This document shows positions 37,401 to 50,768 of a stretch of DNA of 64,000 nt, one piece after another; position 1 is the stretch's first letter, and every line of letters starts with the position of its first letter. A program made the position numbers and the translations under genes. Source of the DNA: Halicephalobus mephisto. Its lineage: Eukaryota; Nematoda; Chromadorea; Rhabditida; Panagrolaimidae. The stretch covers positions 162,258 through 226,257 of the forward strand of contig SWDT01000143.1 of assembly GCA_009193035.1 (NCBI GenBank), in the 5' to 3' direction. Under the pieces are notes generated by a model that did not search any database, had not been told where the DNA came from, and saw nothing but the letters and a program-made list of their open reading frames with translations.

Positions 37401-40400
37401 TTATATTCTGAAATCAGTTCCCGATCTAAAAAGTTTTTCACGGAGATTGACCCCATGTTGTCAATTCCAAAGTGACCGAATCCATTCGTACTAGGGTCGA
37501 TTTCGAAATTAAAGTCATTAGCTGAAATCAAAACATTAAATGAGTTTCATTTACAGCGGAACCCACCAGTATCCGAGTCACTGTATTTGAGCTGATAAAC
37601 AATAGTCCCAATGGGGGAATTTTCAAGAACGTTAGCTACGGTAGTTTTTTCCTCCAAGAAATATGGAGGATTATCGTTCACATCCTCCACAAATACCATT
37701 ACAGTAGCCCTGTTGTCTTTCCCGTCGATATCGTAGGCCCTGACTTCGAATTTATAAAACGCCCGGATTTCATGATCGAGTTTCCCTCCGAGAGTCAAAA
37801 TCCCAGAAACCGTATCCAAAAGGAATAAGGAATCTGGAGCGTCAATCAGCTGATACCGTACTCTCCCATAGATACCAGAATCAATGTCATAAGCTTGAAA
37901 TTGCCCCACAAATTCTCCAATTGATGAATCTTCTCTGATGAAGAAATCGAAGCTTGTTTCTGTGAAAATTGGAGGATTGTCGTTCACATCACTGATGTGG
38001 AAATAAACCGGTACGGTAGTTGCAATTGCTTTGGAACTGATTATGACTTCAGTTGTGTAAAATTTGGTCTGAAAAAAATCTAATTTTGCCCTTATTTTGT
38101 TTTTTTTACAAACCGTTTCAAAGTCCACTTCCCGCAAAACAAAAACTTCTCCAGAATTTGCGTCGAGGCGAAACGGAATCTCCGTTGCATTGTTATGAAA
38201 CTGGAATTTCAAAGAATTCTCTCTCGCGCCAGGTACTTGAATTCTTCCGACGGATTTTCCCTCGGCTATGCTTTCGTTAAATTCAAATTCGTACATCTTA
38301 GGTACGAGGAAATGGCCATTCACATCATCGTCGGAGATTTCGATTTTGATCTAAAATTCTCTTAATTGAAAAAATAAAATTGGTTGTTCAATTGACCGAA
38401 TCATCTTTGTTTACTTTGAATACCCTCAAAAATTCTTGTTTATAAAAAATATTTTTGCTTATAGAAACCAAAACCGAAGGCCATCTGGAAGGACAGGTGT
38501 AAAAAGAACTCAGATGATCGATCAAGTAGGTCCCTCGGAACTTTCGTAACTTTTTGTTTGACCAATCTACCCTTGCCGTAAAAACTCAAGAATAAACAAT
38601 AGAACAAAGCAAACCTTGTGGATTTCAGTTTTTTGAGTCATGGTATCAATGCCGACAATGTCAAGGTAAAACAATGTTGTATTTTCATCTGCCGCTTTTA
38701 TGACACGTAATTCAGAACTTTCACGGTCCAGTGAAATCAAACCGGATACACCAGAATTAATTATGAAAAATTCTGCAGATTTAGTGGAATTCAATAATGG
38801 AAGTTTTCCAATAACTGTTCCGACAGAAGATGTCCTTTGTAAAATGAAAGAACTTCTTGCTTGGGAGAAAATTTTCCCGGGATTCTCCAGAACAAGAATT
38901 TCACGGAAAGTTGTACTCGAACGGAGTCCATCATCTTCTGACCTGAAATTCAAAAATTAATCAGTAATTAGATGGGAAACAGACTTCGTATCCATTGACA
39001 TTCGGTCCAGGGCCATAATGGAGATGGTAGTTAAAGGCTTCTTGATCTCCTTCATGACCCAGAGGATTCCTGACCATTCCAGCTTGAAATCTTCAGTCTC
39101 CTCCTTCAGCTTATATCCGACAGAAGCGTTATATCCCTGATCTCGATCATGACAGCTAACCTCCAACCGTAGTGGATAATTAATATCCTTTGGGATCATG
39201 AAGGCTCCTAAATCCTGACATTCAGGCAAATTATCATTTTCATCTTGAATGTTGATGGTAATTTCGGATTCCGATGAGGAGTTCTTCATCTTCTTGTCAG
39301 TAGCTTTTATGAGCACACGATAAGACTCTGTTTCTTCTCGATCGAGTGAAGCTCCTGCGACAATCTCATTATCTGCATTCAGATAAAATTTTCCATCAGC
39401 TGGAACCTGATATAGGATTTCAACGTCAATTTCATCAAGAGGGCGATTTTCAGGATCTTCAATGGTTACTTTCCCGACTGTAGTTCCGGGTTTTTGATTT
39501 TCTTGGATGTAAAACTTCATTGACTTGATTGTTGGAGGATTATCTTTTTCGTTTTGAACGTTGATCCGGATCTTGGCTGTTGAATTTGCAAACTTCGTCT
39601 TTGCAATAATAGTCAAATTAAAAATCTGAATCCTCTCAAAATCCAATGGCCGAGCAAGAATAATTTCCCCGTAATATGGGTCGATTTCGAAAGTGGATAA
39701 TAAATTCCCATCAATGATGTCAAAATGGACAGAAGATTCCATGGCATGAGCACTGACAGCAGCAATGACGGAACCGAGTTTCGTTGACTCAGATACAGTA
39801 ACGTCTTGAGAAACATAAATTATTGGTTTTACATGAGGATCAGCCTCAACACGAATTAAAACAAATGTTTTTGAATAATCATTCGAATCTGGGTTTCTAG
39901 CATATACTGTAATATTGTGGAATGTCAATGGTTTCAGAGGTTTTGTCGTTTTGAGAGTACCAGTGTGTTGGTCAATCTAAACAAGATAATTAGAAATTAA
40001 AATGACGACTTAATCTTACCGAAAATTTCCTTTCATTTTTAGGAAGTGAATAAATGACCTTATTATTGGGACCTTGAATATCCAGATCTGTTGCAGTTAC
40101 GTTCAAAATATTCCCAGTAAAATAGGAAACGATAGACTTTGAGTAGTATAGTTTTTCAAAAGTTGGAAGATTATCATTTTCATCAATGACTTCAACGACA
40201 ATATCACAAAGGATCGGAGAAGATTGAGTTTTCAAATCTATGATTTGGAGTTTCAATTTATATTCTCTCTCTTTTTCAGCATCCAGAATTGTACTTGTAG
40301 AAATACTTCCTAGCCATGGATCGATGAAAAATTTATCCAATTCGTTTAGCAGTTTGAATCGATAATTTCCTATTTCGTTTGTTAATAGACTTGCAGATAA

Positions 40401-43400
40401 CCGTGAACCAACAGGGGAATTTTCTTTCACACGGAATTTATCCATAGAACATTTGAAACCACTTGACTTTGGAGTTGGTTGAATAATCTCCAATTCTGAT
40501 GAATAAACTCGATTCAATTCGGTATCCTCAACTTCATAAGGGATAAACTGTACTGGTTGGTATTGAATGGCATCAAAGAAGATCTCTCCGTCAGGCAAGA
40601 AGTCGTCTAATCCATCAACAGAACAGCTATAGTAATATCGACTTGCGTTCTTCGGAGTCAGCGAAACTTCTTTGGAGAATGAGACTTGAGATCGTTTGTG
40701 AAATTCAAAAGGAGCTGGATTATTCAACAACTTGATGATAATACTAGCTGATGAAGACATTTTCGGAACTCCATTATCTACTGCTTCAATCGTTACTTGC
40801 CATTGGTGTTCTTTGATCTCTGTGTTCCTTGGTTGAACCCACAGTAATCCAGTCGTCTTCCCAATCCCAATTAAGTCGCTACGGGAAGAATACGTCAATC
40901 TTCCATTGTTTCCGGAGTCAATATCAACAACTTCCACCTTCCCAAAAACAGAGCCAATCGGAAGTCTCGCTAGATCAACGATGAATTCTTTTTTCCCAAT
41001 AAACTTGGGTTTGTTGTCGTTCACATCCGTGACAAAGATGGTCCCATCAGATGAAGCTACAGATTTCTCTGTTTTTGCAATGACGGTAAAATCGATCTTC
41101 TGTTCCTTTTCATAATCGAAAATTACTTTTGTTCGAACTTCTCCAGTTGTCTTATTAATACTTAAAGCTTGGCTTCCTCTCAGGAGGTCGTATTCGATAG
41201 ATCCCTATAATCCAGAGATTAACTAATGCATTTGTAAAAGGGAAATCAGACCTTGTGCGATACTGTCGCTCGGAAATTTCCGACCAAGTGATTTACCGGA
41301 GAATTTTCCTCAATTTCCAAAATCCATTTGTTTTCGAGAAAAACGGGGATTTCTGTGAGCTCATCAATCACATGTATCGTAATTACTACGTTGTTGGAGG
41401 AAGAATGACCAGCTCCGTCCTTTGCGCCAATTTTCACCTAAAATTCTCTTTAAACAATCAAATTAAAATATTAAAACACCTTGAATGAAGACCCAGATTT
41501 ATGAGATTCCAATGAATTCGTTGTGAAGAGAACACCAGTCTTCTCGTCGATATCAACTACCTCAGCCGAGGACTCAAGAATGAAATAATTTAGTGAGTTT
41601 TTATCCAATTCATCCAAATCTTGAGCTCTCACTGTTATCAAATGAGTCCCTACTGCATCATTCTGCCTAGCATTCACCTCTAGGGATTGTACATCAAAGA
41701 AAGGTGAATTGTCATTAGTATCTTGGACAAAGACAGAGATCTTCGTTGAATTCATTCTGCTCGGGATCCCATCATCGATACAAGTTAGTTGGAATGTAAA
41801 ATTCTTGACCTTCTCATAGTCCAGTTCTTGAGTCAGAAAAACGTCGCCTTTCCTTTGATCAACCCTAACTAGAGGAAAACTGGCTTCTGTCAATTGATAA
41901 AAAACGGCTCCGTTTTCAGCATAATCCAAATCCAAACATTTGGCTCGATAAATAGGTTCCTGAAGGTTCGTATCTTCAGAAATGAAAATCAAAGGTCTTT
42001 CTTCCATCAATTGAGGAGAATGGTTGTTGGAATCCGATAATTGAATGACCACTTTCGAAGTTGATCTTAGCCAGTGATAAATGGGATCAGAAGCTTCAAC
42101 TTCAAGGTAGTATCTAGACTGTAAGTCGAAATCCAGATATCCGGAAACTTTAATGACTCCTGTTCTTGAATTCAGTGAGAATGGTAGACTTTCATTTGCA
42201 TTCAGAAACTTCAAACGAGCTTCTCCATTTTCAGAATGAACCCGGATTCTCGATATCCTTGCTCCTATCTTCGTCGCTTCTGGAATCGTGACTTCATAAT
42301 TCTGTCGATCAAATTTTGGTGGTTTATCGTTATTATTTTTCACATAAGCTGTCAGCTTCTTTCTTGACTTCTTTGGAGGCATTCCAAAATCAGTAGCTTC
42401 AAATTCAAGTGAAAACTGTCTTCGTGTTGTTTGATCGACAGTTTTGTTGAGTCTTAATATTGCGAAATTTCGACCAGATTCAAGATGAAAAAACCCATCT
42501 TCATTCCCGGAAATCAAAACAACCTCAGTTTGTCCGTCTCTCCCATAATCCTCATCCATCACTGTCAGAACTGCCAAGGTCGCTCCAATTTCCGAATTTG
42601 ATTCCAGGAGAATGTAATTTGCGTTTACTGGGTAAATTCTACAAAATTAGTCAATATTAGAATTTGAGTGATTAATGAACTCACTTGAAACTGATCTGAG
42701 GGGTAAATAGATTCTCTTCTGTCAAGTGGATATTCAGAAAAGTCCGGCCAGTCAATTTTGGAGATCCTTGATCTTGAGCTTCGATTGAAAGGACACAAAG
42801 TTTCGGAAGACAAAGAAGACAAGATTCTTTCTGGCAGATTACCTTCTTTTTCTAAAATAAATATTATTTATAGAAATGAAGAAGGAAATTTACCGTTCTT
42901 CGAACAACACCAGAAGAAGGGTCAATTTCAAACTGTCCCCCAAGATCATCAAGAAGTACATAAGTCAATTCTGAATTCACCCCTGCATCTGCATCATGAG
43001 CTGAGATATTGGCGACGATATCTCCTTGTTCTCCAATAGATGTGATGCTGACATTCTTTACTTCTTCATCGAAAGAAGGGGCATTATCGTTCACATCAAG
43101 GACATTAACAAAGACAAAAGAACTGGAAGTCAAGGGAGGAGATCCTCCATCGAGCACTTGGAGTTCAAAAGAATAACTGGATTGTTTTTCTCGATCAAGA
43201 AAATCCAAAAGTTCCAGAAACAAAGAATCCCCTCCATCTGCATCTGTGATTCGAGTTATTTTGAATGGATTGGGGATATTGGGATTTTCTGGCTTCAACA
43301 AGTACCTCAAAACAGTTCCATTCTCTCCTTTGTCTGGATCTTTAGCAGCTTGGAGTGGGAATCTACTACCCGGAGTCGCGCCTTCTACGATACTTATATT

Positions 43401-43855
43401 CTACAAAAACTAATCAATGAAGTCAAAGAATAAAAACCTACGTTAAACCCTTGAATGAATACCGGTGGATTATCATTAATGTCTAATATATGAATATGAA
43501 TACTAATCAATGTAGCTGTTTGAGAAACAACAATGAGATCAACAGTGTCGTTGAAAGCTTGAATAGACTCTCTGTCTATCCTCTGCAAAGTCCTAATTTC
43601 GCCTGTTGACTGGTTCAGAGAAAAAGAATTCTTCGTAGCAGAATTAGAAGTACTGGTTCTGTAAGAAGTCGAGGATTCCAGAGGAATAATTCCCACCAAT
43701 GTATTTAGAGGACATTCTGTAAACAATTAATAATTGATGAATTAAATTAATAACAAACCTTCGAGAATGTAAAAATCATAACTGGATTCTGAATAGGCAC
43801 TGAGTAGGTGGAAACATCTGTGGAAGAAAAATATCCACAGAATGACGCCAAACAT
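28490..43855 (-). CDS. cdh-4: Giant Fat-like cadherin
   Basis: Twenty-one exons from 43855 to 28490 join in phase to about 4,378 residues; the C. elegans CDH-4 I remember is about 4,300. The start MFGVILWIFFFHRCFHLLS is a signal peptide. Roughly 30 cadherin repeats follow to about residue 3,510, marked by calcium-binding linkers such as DINDNPPVF, DVNDNAPSF, DENDNLPTF, DVNDNPPYF and DEDDNKPVF. Next come a cysteine-rich EGF-like part (GHCMENNTCLCDSNYFGDTC, about 3,707-3,728), laminin-G domain 1, a second EGF-like unit (CESEWDDYKCICATG), laminin-G domain 2, one membrane helix (about 4,194-4,218, LVAGFCIILVTFSILLALAL) and a basic, then polar tail of about 160 residues. Family members mediate cell contact and guide axons and neuroblasts. 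Several linkers are degenerate (for example KNNNDKPPKF, DENRSRC), so not every repeat binds calcium fully. The last 70 codons sit in a separate exon (28699-28490) behind an 817-base intron. Confidence 0.93.
28750..29450. repeat. AT-rich TTC/GAA repeat filling the last cadherin intron
   Basis: The 817-base intron between the last two cadherin exons (28700-29516) contains two partly duplicated stretches. GAAATTGATATTT-like text following GATTAGGATTTTCA occurs near 28913 and is echoed at about 29248, and each is followed by TTTCTAGAATTT-type phrases. A similar stretch occurs at 24512-24620 in the RAPGEF1-like gene. It is a member of the dispersed family seen in several introns here. Confidence 0.5.
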
Positions 43856-46648
43856 CGAGGCGTCTGGTAATCTTAGAAAATCTAAAATGGTGATTATAAA
43901 GAATGTTCTTAAAAAACTGGGCATCAAAACACAATAAGTATAGAAAACTCGGATGAAAAAATACGGTAATTTTGGACAAGCCTGATATGAAAAATGAAAG
44001 AAAAATTAAATATAAAGAATATAACAATTTTAAAAAATTAATATAAACTGTACAATAAATCTAAAAATGTAATACAAAAAATATTCGAGGACATTTTCAC
44101 AAATAAAGCGCGATAAATTTCAAGTTTTATATAAATAATATGGCAAACAGGGAATTTGGGTATAAAGAATACAGCAAATCTTTCCTTTGAAGGAAATACT
44201 CATAAACAAAAGACGAAAATGAGGTGACAATTCGCGCACATGCAAATCTCAGAAAGGAAAGAGACTCCAAATTAATCCTCACGGTAAACAGAAATTGATG
44301 AGGATAGTGATGCTATCGGGAATCTCCGACCGCCAAAATAGGAGAGCTGGCTGGAAGGAAATGAGATCTTCCTACCCGCGCAAAACTGCCACAATCAAAG
44401 GCCAACAATGGAAGCTCTTCGGAGAGCATCATGGGGAGGACAAGCAAAAACCGTGAACACCTGTCCGATAGTTACATCCGGCATAGAGTGGTAATTATGT
44501 TTCAATAGTCTAAAAAGCGAGAAACAAAGGTCCAAAATGGGATAAATCAAATTCGAATAGGATCCTTAGAGGTCAAAAGATTCTTCTCAGAACTACTGCA
44601 CGTTTCTAAAGATAGCAATACATGGCCCAATTCGAGTGTCATTCAACAATTAAACCATGTCTAGTGTCAGAAAGAGTCCCTATTCATTGGAAATTCTCCG
44701 GTCTGATTTTTTCAGATTCCGAAAAGAGGCGTGTAAACTTGGACAAATTGGAAAGGCGGATCATGGGGATGAAAAACGCCTGAATCCACAGATTCAATCT
44801 GAATTAAGATTCTTAGGCTGATTTGTAAGAACTTGAGTACAATAATGATCCCCGATAAATATTTCCGTTCGCGCCAGAAAAAACTATTGCCATGAGCCAG
44901 TTTTGTCCGGAAGAAAGAGGAAAACCTGTCATTCATTTCCAGCTGACCTGAGATCGGATTTTGATGAACGGAAAATGAAAGTTGACAAAAATCAGTATTT
45001 CTGGATAAATCGTGAATTTGTCCGACAACAAAAGAAAATCGGCGTTCAATTTACGGAATGCAAATTCAACCTGTAATGAATACTCGATGTTTTTCGGTCC
45101 CCCTAATTGAGACAATTGCACTTGAGCCCTTTTCTCGTGGAACCGCCACGGCACGAGTCGGAAGTGAGCCATGAAGAACGCGAGGATCGAGTTCGTTCGC
45201 TATTGTCCAGCCAGATTGGCTCAAACGACCTTCGAGCTACTCGGAAACGACGAGATGGCTGTTGTCTCCATGTCAATATGAAAATAAAATCCCCAAATTG
45301 CAACAATTTCATAAATACAGTTACTGGAAGAAAAATATGGCACGATATTTCAGGACCAAGGTTTTCAGATTCATGATAAGATCTATTTTTCTTCGAATTT
45401 GCAAAAATTTCCCTGTCAAAAGTTCCGTAAAAAATTTGTGTTGTGTTTTACCAAAATCGTTAAAATTTAAAATTCATATAATAAGAAAGAAAATTTGAAA
45501 GTTTTTTATTTGAAAAAAAAATTAATTTTTAAAAAATCTAATATTTTAAATTTTATCAGAGTTATCGACTGTTTTGCTTTATTCTCTATTTATTATAATT
45601 TATAAAATATTAATAAAAAAATTCAGAATATAAATTAATTGATTTCAATTACTTTCTCAATTGATTTATGGAAAAAATATGAAATATTTCCAAACAATTA
45701 TTTTTTGGAAAATAAAAAGCCCGCGAATCGTGTCTTAACGCGAAAAATTTAGATTTTTACATGAACCCCTGTCCATTAATTCTGATAAAACGGAGAACAT
45801 GGTGAATATTAAAAGAACACTATTTGAACAACGTCCAGAGATACTTCTAGTTTTTGTCTAGAGGGTCAAGTACCCTCTTTTGGAGTTTTGATCTGTGAAG
45901 AGAAAACGATACTTATTTAGAATATTCATAACCTGTAAATTCACGAAAATAGAGTAACGGACAAAAAATAATCGGTATTTTTATTGAATCTATCTTGGAT
46001 TTCCGAAGGTATATCCTTGAATCCTGAATTCATATTTCTCAAAAATTAAGTCTGTTTATTTTAAAGTTTAATTTCCATTTTTTCCATAACATCAAAATCA
46101 TTTTCGTTCCGGAATATTTCACCCAGGAAATTGAAAGAATACCTGTCTAATTGATTCAAATCGAAGTTTCAAATTTCTGAGGGTGATTTCCTTGACCGGA
46201 AAATGTCTATTTCATCTTTAAAGAATAACCCGATTGTTCTTTATTTTTTGTCTAAATTGTCTGAGGTTTTCATCGACGATTATTTTAGAAAACCTTTTAG
46301 TCTGAACACATATTACTAAATTCAACCTACAATGTAGACTTTTTCGAAGGACGTCAAGATCAAAGACAAACGATAGTCAATTTAGACCTTTTTTATAGAC
46401 CATGGGGCAATTATTCAAGTATTGATTCAACATCAAAACAGATTTCGAAATATAAAATAAATCAACCTTCTGATAAGTGAGACTCCAACTTTGTTTATTA
46501 TAATTTCCCTTCTTAATTTAAGATAATAGTTCTGAGAGATCTCCTATAAAAAATGTCCTCTGCATCCTTTCGCATTTCAATTCCCATTTTCTCAAGAAAA
46601 AATTAATCAGTTTTTATTCAAAGGATGGACGACAAACAAAGACAAAAA
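43856..46648. other. 2.8 kb upstream region of the cadherin gene
   Basis: No gene is visible between the cadherin start and the GatB stop. As the cadherin is on the minus strand, this region should contain its promoter. An octamer-type site ATGCAAAT (POU-factor consensus) occurs at about 44239-44246 in a GC-richer island (44210-44520). Another GC-richer stretch is at 45110-45290. From 45.4 kb on the sequence is AT-rich. GatB's AATAAA signal reads as TTTATT at 46613-46618. Confidence 0.5.
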
Positions 46649-48525
46649 TTAATTTTCCTGAAGAAGTAACCTGGTGAGGACAGACTCGGCATCTGACAAA
46701 CTTATTCTTTTGTTTGACTTCGTCATTAGGATATTTCTGATTTTGTTGAAGTGTCTTTGACGAGCTTTTCCAGACGAACTTTGGAGACGAGTCACTATTG
46801 CGGAATTTTCAGAAAGAACAGATTTCACTAATTGATCGAACTCTGGGTCATTTGGTAGCAGCCTTCTGTAGTCATCCTTTAGAACAATTTCATCGACGGG
46901 ACCCGTGAGTTTCGACTGAAGATAAAACTTCATAAGATCGATGCAGGTTAGTCGAGTAATTGTTTCCCTGTGTACATGATTGACCAGAGCTGAGAAATGA
47001 GGGCAAAAAGATGGATCCGCCGGTGGATATCGTTCTCCAATGTTTTCACAAGCATATTGAAGCTCTTTGAACCATTCAAAATAAACTTCAACTGGGACAT
47101 TACTAGCAGGCAATGTAGATTTTACAAAGTTATGTCGTCGATCGTCTTTCTGAAAATATAAGTAGCTTTAGAAGATAAATCAAAAGTACTCACCACAATA
47201 TTCACTGCAATATTCGGTTGAATACCGTATTTTTTGATGTAAATCAGATGATCAGCGTCTCCCTGAATGCAACTTCTCGCTTCCGTGATCCACTCATCTT
47301 CAATCCTCAACCGCGGTAAGTTTGGTTCTGGTGTAAACCTATAATCTAAGCCATCTCCCTTTTCTCGGACGACCATAACATCTCCATTATCATCAAGATT
47401 CAAAGTGACTGTTCTGATTTCTTCACCTTTACTCAAAAGTTTCTTCTGACGATTTACTTCGTTCTCAATGGCGGTTTTTAGGATTCTGATACTATTGATA
47501 TTTTTAATTTCTGTTCTTGGGTAATCTTGACCCTCAATACGGAGGGAAATGTTAGCATCAACTCGCATGTTACCTTCTGAAAATAATAGAGATGAATAGA
47601 TCTTCAAGAAATAACCTAACTGTGAAGTTCACCAGCACAGATACGATTGTGAGCAAGGACTAATCTCAATTGATCAACAAATGAAGCTGCTTCCAAAGCA
47701 GACGTCAAATCAGGCTCTGTTACAATTTCAATGAGTCCAATCCCTGCTCGATTCAAGTCGATAAACAGTTGAGAAGGACCAGATCTGATCGTTTTGCCGC
47801 TATCCATCTCAAGTTGGATTTGTTTTATCCTGATCGCTTTACGTTCGAATGCGTCTTCCTAGAATGGTAATCGTTAAGTACTCAAAATTACAAGAGATTT
47901 ACCGAATCAGGATTACAGGTAAAAAATTCAAATTCTCCATAACGAGCGATAGGATAATCATTTTGAGTAATTTGGTATCCCATTGGCATATCTGGATAGA
48001 AATAATGTTTCCGATCGAACCTACATAGTTGTTGAATATCACTTCCTAATAATAATGCTGCAATCAGACTTTTCTGAAGATGGATTAATAAGAAGATTTG
48101 TATTTCCGGGAAACACAGACCTGAACACATGCACGATTGAGTCTGGGCAAAGTTCCTGGAACACCGAGATCAAAGTCAGCTACAACAGCATTAGAAGCAG
48201 CAGATCCATCTACACTTGCAGCTGAGAATAACTTGGTCTTGGTCGACAATTGAGCATGAATCTCCAATCCAATGATACACTCAACCTTCTTGTTCTCAAA
48301 AGTGACAGGAGTGCTTCTAGCAGCTATGGAACTATAAAATCGATAAATCTGCGGACTCTTTATAATCTTCAGCATCATATAAGCAATAATAAGAGGCGAA
48401 AAACAATTTAAACATCGAGAGAGACATCGTCGGACGAGATCTCGTTTAAAAACTTTTGGAAGATTTTCCACTCGAGATTCGTAGGATTGGTCAGAACTGC
48501 CATTTCGCTCTTTCCTCGCTTCCAT
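46649..48525 (-). CDS. Mitochondrial Glu-tRNA(Gln) amidotransferase subunit B (GatB)
   Basis: Five exons (48525-48121, 48073-47903, 47858-47621, 47576-47194, 47149-46649) join in phase. GatB landmarks are [74 protein letters not shown] and [10 protein letters not shown]. The protein transamidates Glu-tRNA(Gln) to Gln-tRNA(Gln) in mitochondria together with GatA and GatC. The first ATG (48525) gives 565 residues. An in-frame ATG pair at 48378/48375 gives about 516 residues and begins [20 protein letters not shown], a good mitochondrial presequence, so I favour the second start. The C-terminal tRNA-binding part is present (VSTFDLSSK region onward is intronic read-through; the true exon resumes at [11 protein letters not shown]). 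The gene is divergent from the CCDC47 gene, with only 67 bases between outer start codons. Confidence 0.9.
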
Positions 48526-48592
48526 GGTTTGTGCGACAGTTTTGGTTCTTCGTTTCGTATAATAATTCGTTCAAATTATTTAGGTAAAAATT
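48526..48592. promoter_or_regulatory. Compact bidirectional promoter between GatB and CCDC47 genes
   Basis: Only 67 bases separate the outermost ATGs of two divergent genes. The CCDC47 side carries an acceptor TTATTTAG ending about 10 bases before its ATG at 48593, so that message is probably trans-spliced and its promoter lies further into the GatB 5' region. If GatB starts at 48378, the shared space is about 214 bases. Confidence 0.5.
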
Positions 48593-50143
48593 ATGAAGCT
48601 CTCATGGCTTCTCCATATCTTACTTATTGGTTCTGTAGTGGTGTTAACGTCATCGTTGGACTTTGAAGAAGATAATGAGTTTGCTGAATTCGAGGTTCCA
48701 GAGGAAGCTGTCAAGCCTGACGTTAAACCAAATACTGAACAGGAAAAGGTCTCAGTAACAACGCCGAAACCTTCAGTTGTCGAGGAAGAGACCTTTGCTG
48801 AATTTGAGGTGGATTTGATATATGAAAATGTAAATTCTATAGGTAAATTGTAGGCAAAAACTGAAGTCGATGATGATGATGACGACTTTGATACTGAAGA
48901 CACCCGAGTTGAGGAAAATACAGGTGAAAAGAAACCGTTAGAAATCAAGCCTCTGACTTTTGCTGATGTTAGTAGGACTTTGATGTATTTCTCTAATTCT
49001 TGAGCTTTCAGATCCCCACCCACTTTCGCTCAAACTGGTCCTCATATCAAGTTGAAGCTATTTTCCTATTTGTTATTTTCATTTACTTGCTCAATTATCT
49101 GATTGGTAAGCAACGTAATCAGTCTGTTGCCAACAAATGGTTTGCCGAAAACATCGATGCTCTTAGTGAGCAATTTGCTCTCGTTGGTGACGATGGTGTT
49201 AGTGAAAATCCGGGTCGAGTTATTGTTAAAGAAACAGATTGTTCGTTCTTGATATGGAGTTCTGGTCGTGTCGGCGTTCAGAGTATGACGAGTCAACTGA
49301 AACTCATCAAACGTCAGGATATTACGGGTTTGATCTTCAACTACCTCCAACCACGACTTGACAAGGTCACTCATAAGGTCGAGATGGATAAAGGTGAGAT
49401 AGATCCTGTTATTATTGCTTTTGGGAACAAGAAGAGTGTGGCCAAGGCATTCAGAGACTTGGCTGATCTGGTGAGTCAATTTGGAGTTGTTTGGAAATTC
49501 TATGGTTGAATTTTAGTCAACATACGCCCTAGAACGGAAAGGATTAGACAAATACGGATTGCCTCCCAGTTTCGGGTGTTTCGCTGAAATTGCGGAATCA
49601 ATTCCGGCAATTATCGACCAATATGTTGTCCAAAAGCTCGTGAAATATGAAAAATATATCGATCTCATTCATATTTCCGACCAATTCTGTGGACCCAAGT
49701 TACAAGAGTAAGCTTCTTATTTTTATGAGTTCAATATCCCGTTGTTTTCCAGAGGTGAAACCTATACACGTATGCCGGAAACGTCTCAAACACTGTTCTT
49801 TACTTACAACATTATCGATGCTCCCGAAAGCGAAGAAGTAAGCAGACACTTGCTAGCGTTGACATTCTACATTATCGAGAAACTCCGTCGATTCCGACTA
49901 TCTCGTGAAGGCAAAGCCAAGGCAGACAAGAAACGGCAAACAGTCGAAGAATCATTCCTGAAGATCACCCATCAACAGAGACAGGAGATAGCTCAAGCCC
50001 GTCGTGAAGAAAAGACTCGCGAACGTAAACAACGACTACTCGAAGAAGAGGATCCTGAGAAACAACGAAAGCTCCAGAAACTAGAAGACAAGCAAGAGAT
50101 GCGATCCAAGAAGCCCAAGATAAAGCAGCTCAAGTTGAAGTGA
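48593..50143 (+). CDS. CCDC47 homologue, ER membrane chaperone of the PAT complex
   Basis: Five exons (48593-48808, 48854-48967, 49012-49470, 49517-49707, 49753-50143) join in phase to 456 residues; the human protein is 483. The start MKLSWLLHILLIGSVVVLTSS is a signal peptide. Residues 22-108 are acidic and luminal, a membrane helix lies at about 122-140 (AIFLFVIFIYLLNYLIG), then the conserved cytosolic domain (NKWFAENIDALSEQFALVGD, DCSFLIWSSGR, FTYNII) and a basic coiled tail of about 85 residues rich in lysine, arginine and glutamate. CCDC47 and Asterix shield polar membrane helices during insertion at the ER translocon and also affect ER calcium handling. Introns are 44-46 bases, among the shortest in the window. 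The 3' end meets the bcl-7 gene head-on, with 98 bases between stop codons. Confidence 0.93.
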
Positions 50144-50241
50144 TGTTCTGACTTCCATTGCCATCAATTATAACGTTAATAATTATGAATGTTGTTTATC
50201 GTTAGGAAGTAAATGTAAATGATACGAAAACTGAGAATGAA

Positions 50242-50768
50242 TCACAATCGAGGCCTCTTTATTGAGGGTTCATCAGAACTCGAGCGGTTCTCCGTCGTCT
50301 CGCTGGTCACGTTGCTGAAGTCTATAGTCTGGCCGGCTTTGTTGCTGTAATCGATCGGGTCCATGGTTTGGGTTTGATTTGAGTCCTCGATGAAAGAAGC
50401 GTTGCTGTCCTCGTTCATCTGAGACGAAGAATTGGTATCGCCTAACATTAACCACGTTAAATTAGAATCAGCACGGAAACAAACTTACCCATGAGATCAA
50501 GAGAAGTAGTGCTTGGTTTTGGTTGAACAGGAGCAACTGAAATTAATTTTCATATATACATTAAGGGGAAATCTCACCTGGAATCCATTTCGGCACCACA
50601 AGTTGAGTATCTTTCAGCACAACCCAGCGTCTTTCCCTGAAATCACCTTTGAAAACCTCACATTTAAATAATAACTCACCATTTCCGGACTTTCTCTATC
50701 GCATTGATCACTCGTTTCAGATCATCTTTGGCGCGATTGCGCGTTTCAGCACGTTGACTACGAGACAT
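50242..50768 (-). CDS. bcl-7: BCL7-family subunit of SWI/SNF (BAF) chromatin remodeller
   Basis: Four exons (50768-50680, 50636-50578, 50536-50489, 50441-50242) join in phase to 131 residues. The N-terminus [20 protein letters not shown] followed by [17 protein letters not shown] and LVVPKWIPV is the highly conserved BCL7 domain. The rest is a short acidic, serine- and asparagine-rich tail ending in IKRPRL, close to the KKMKL-type ending of vertebrate BCL7. BCL7 proteins bind the nucleosome-facing surface of BAF complexes in the nucleus. At 131 residues it is shorter than the human paralogues (about 200), mostly through a shorter disordered tail. The symbol follows the C. elegans gene I remember. 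Confidence 0.9.
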
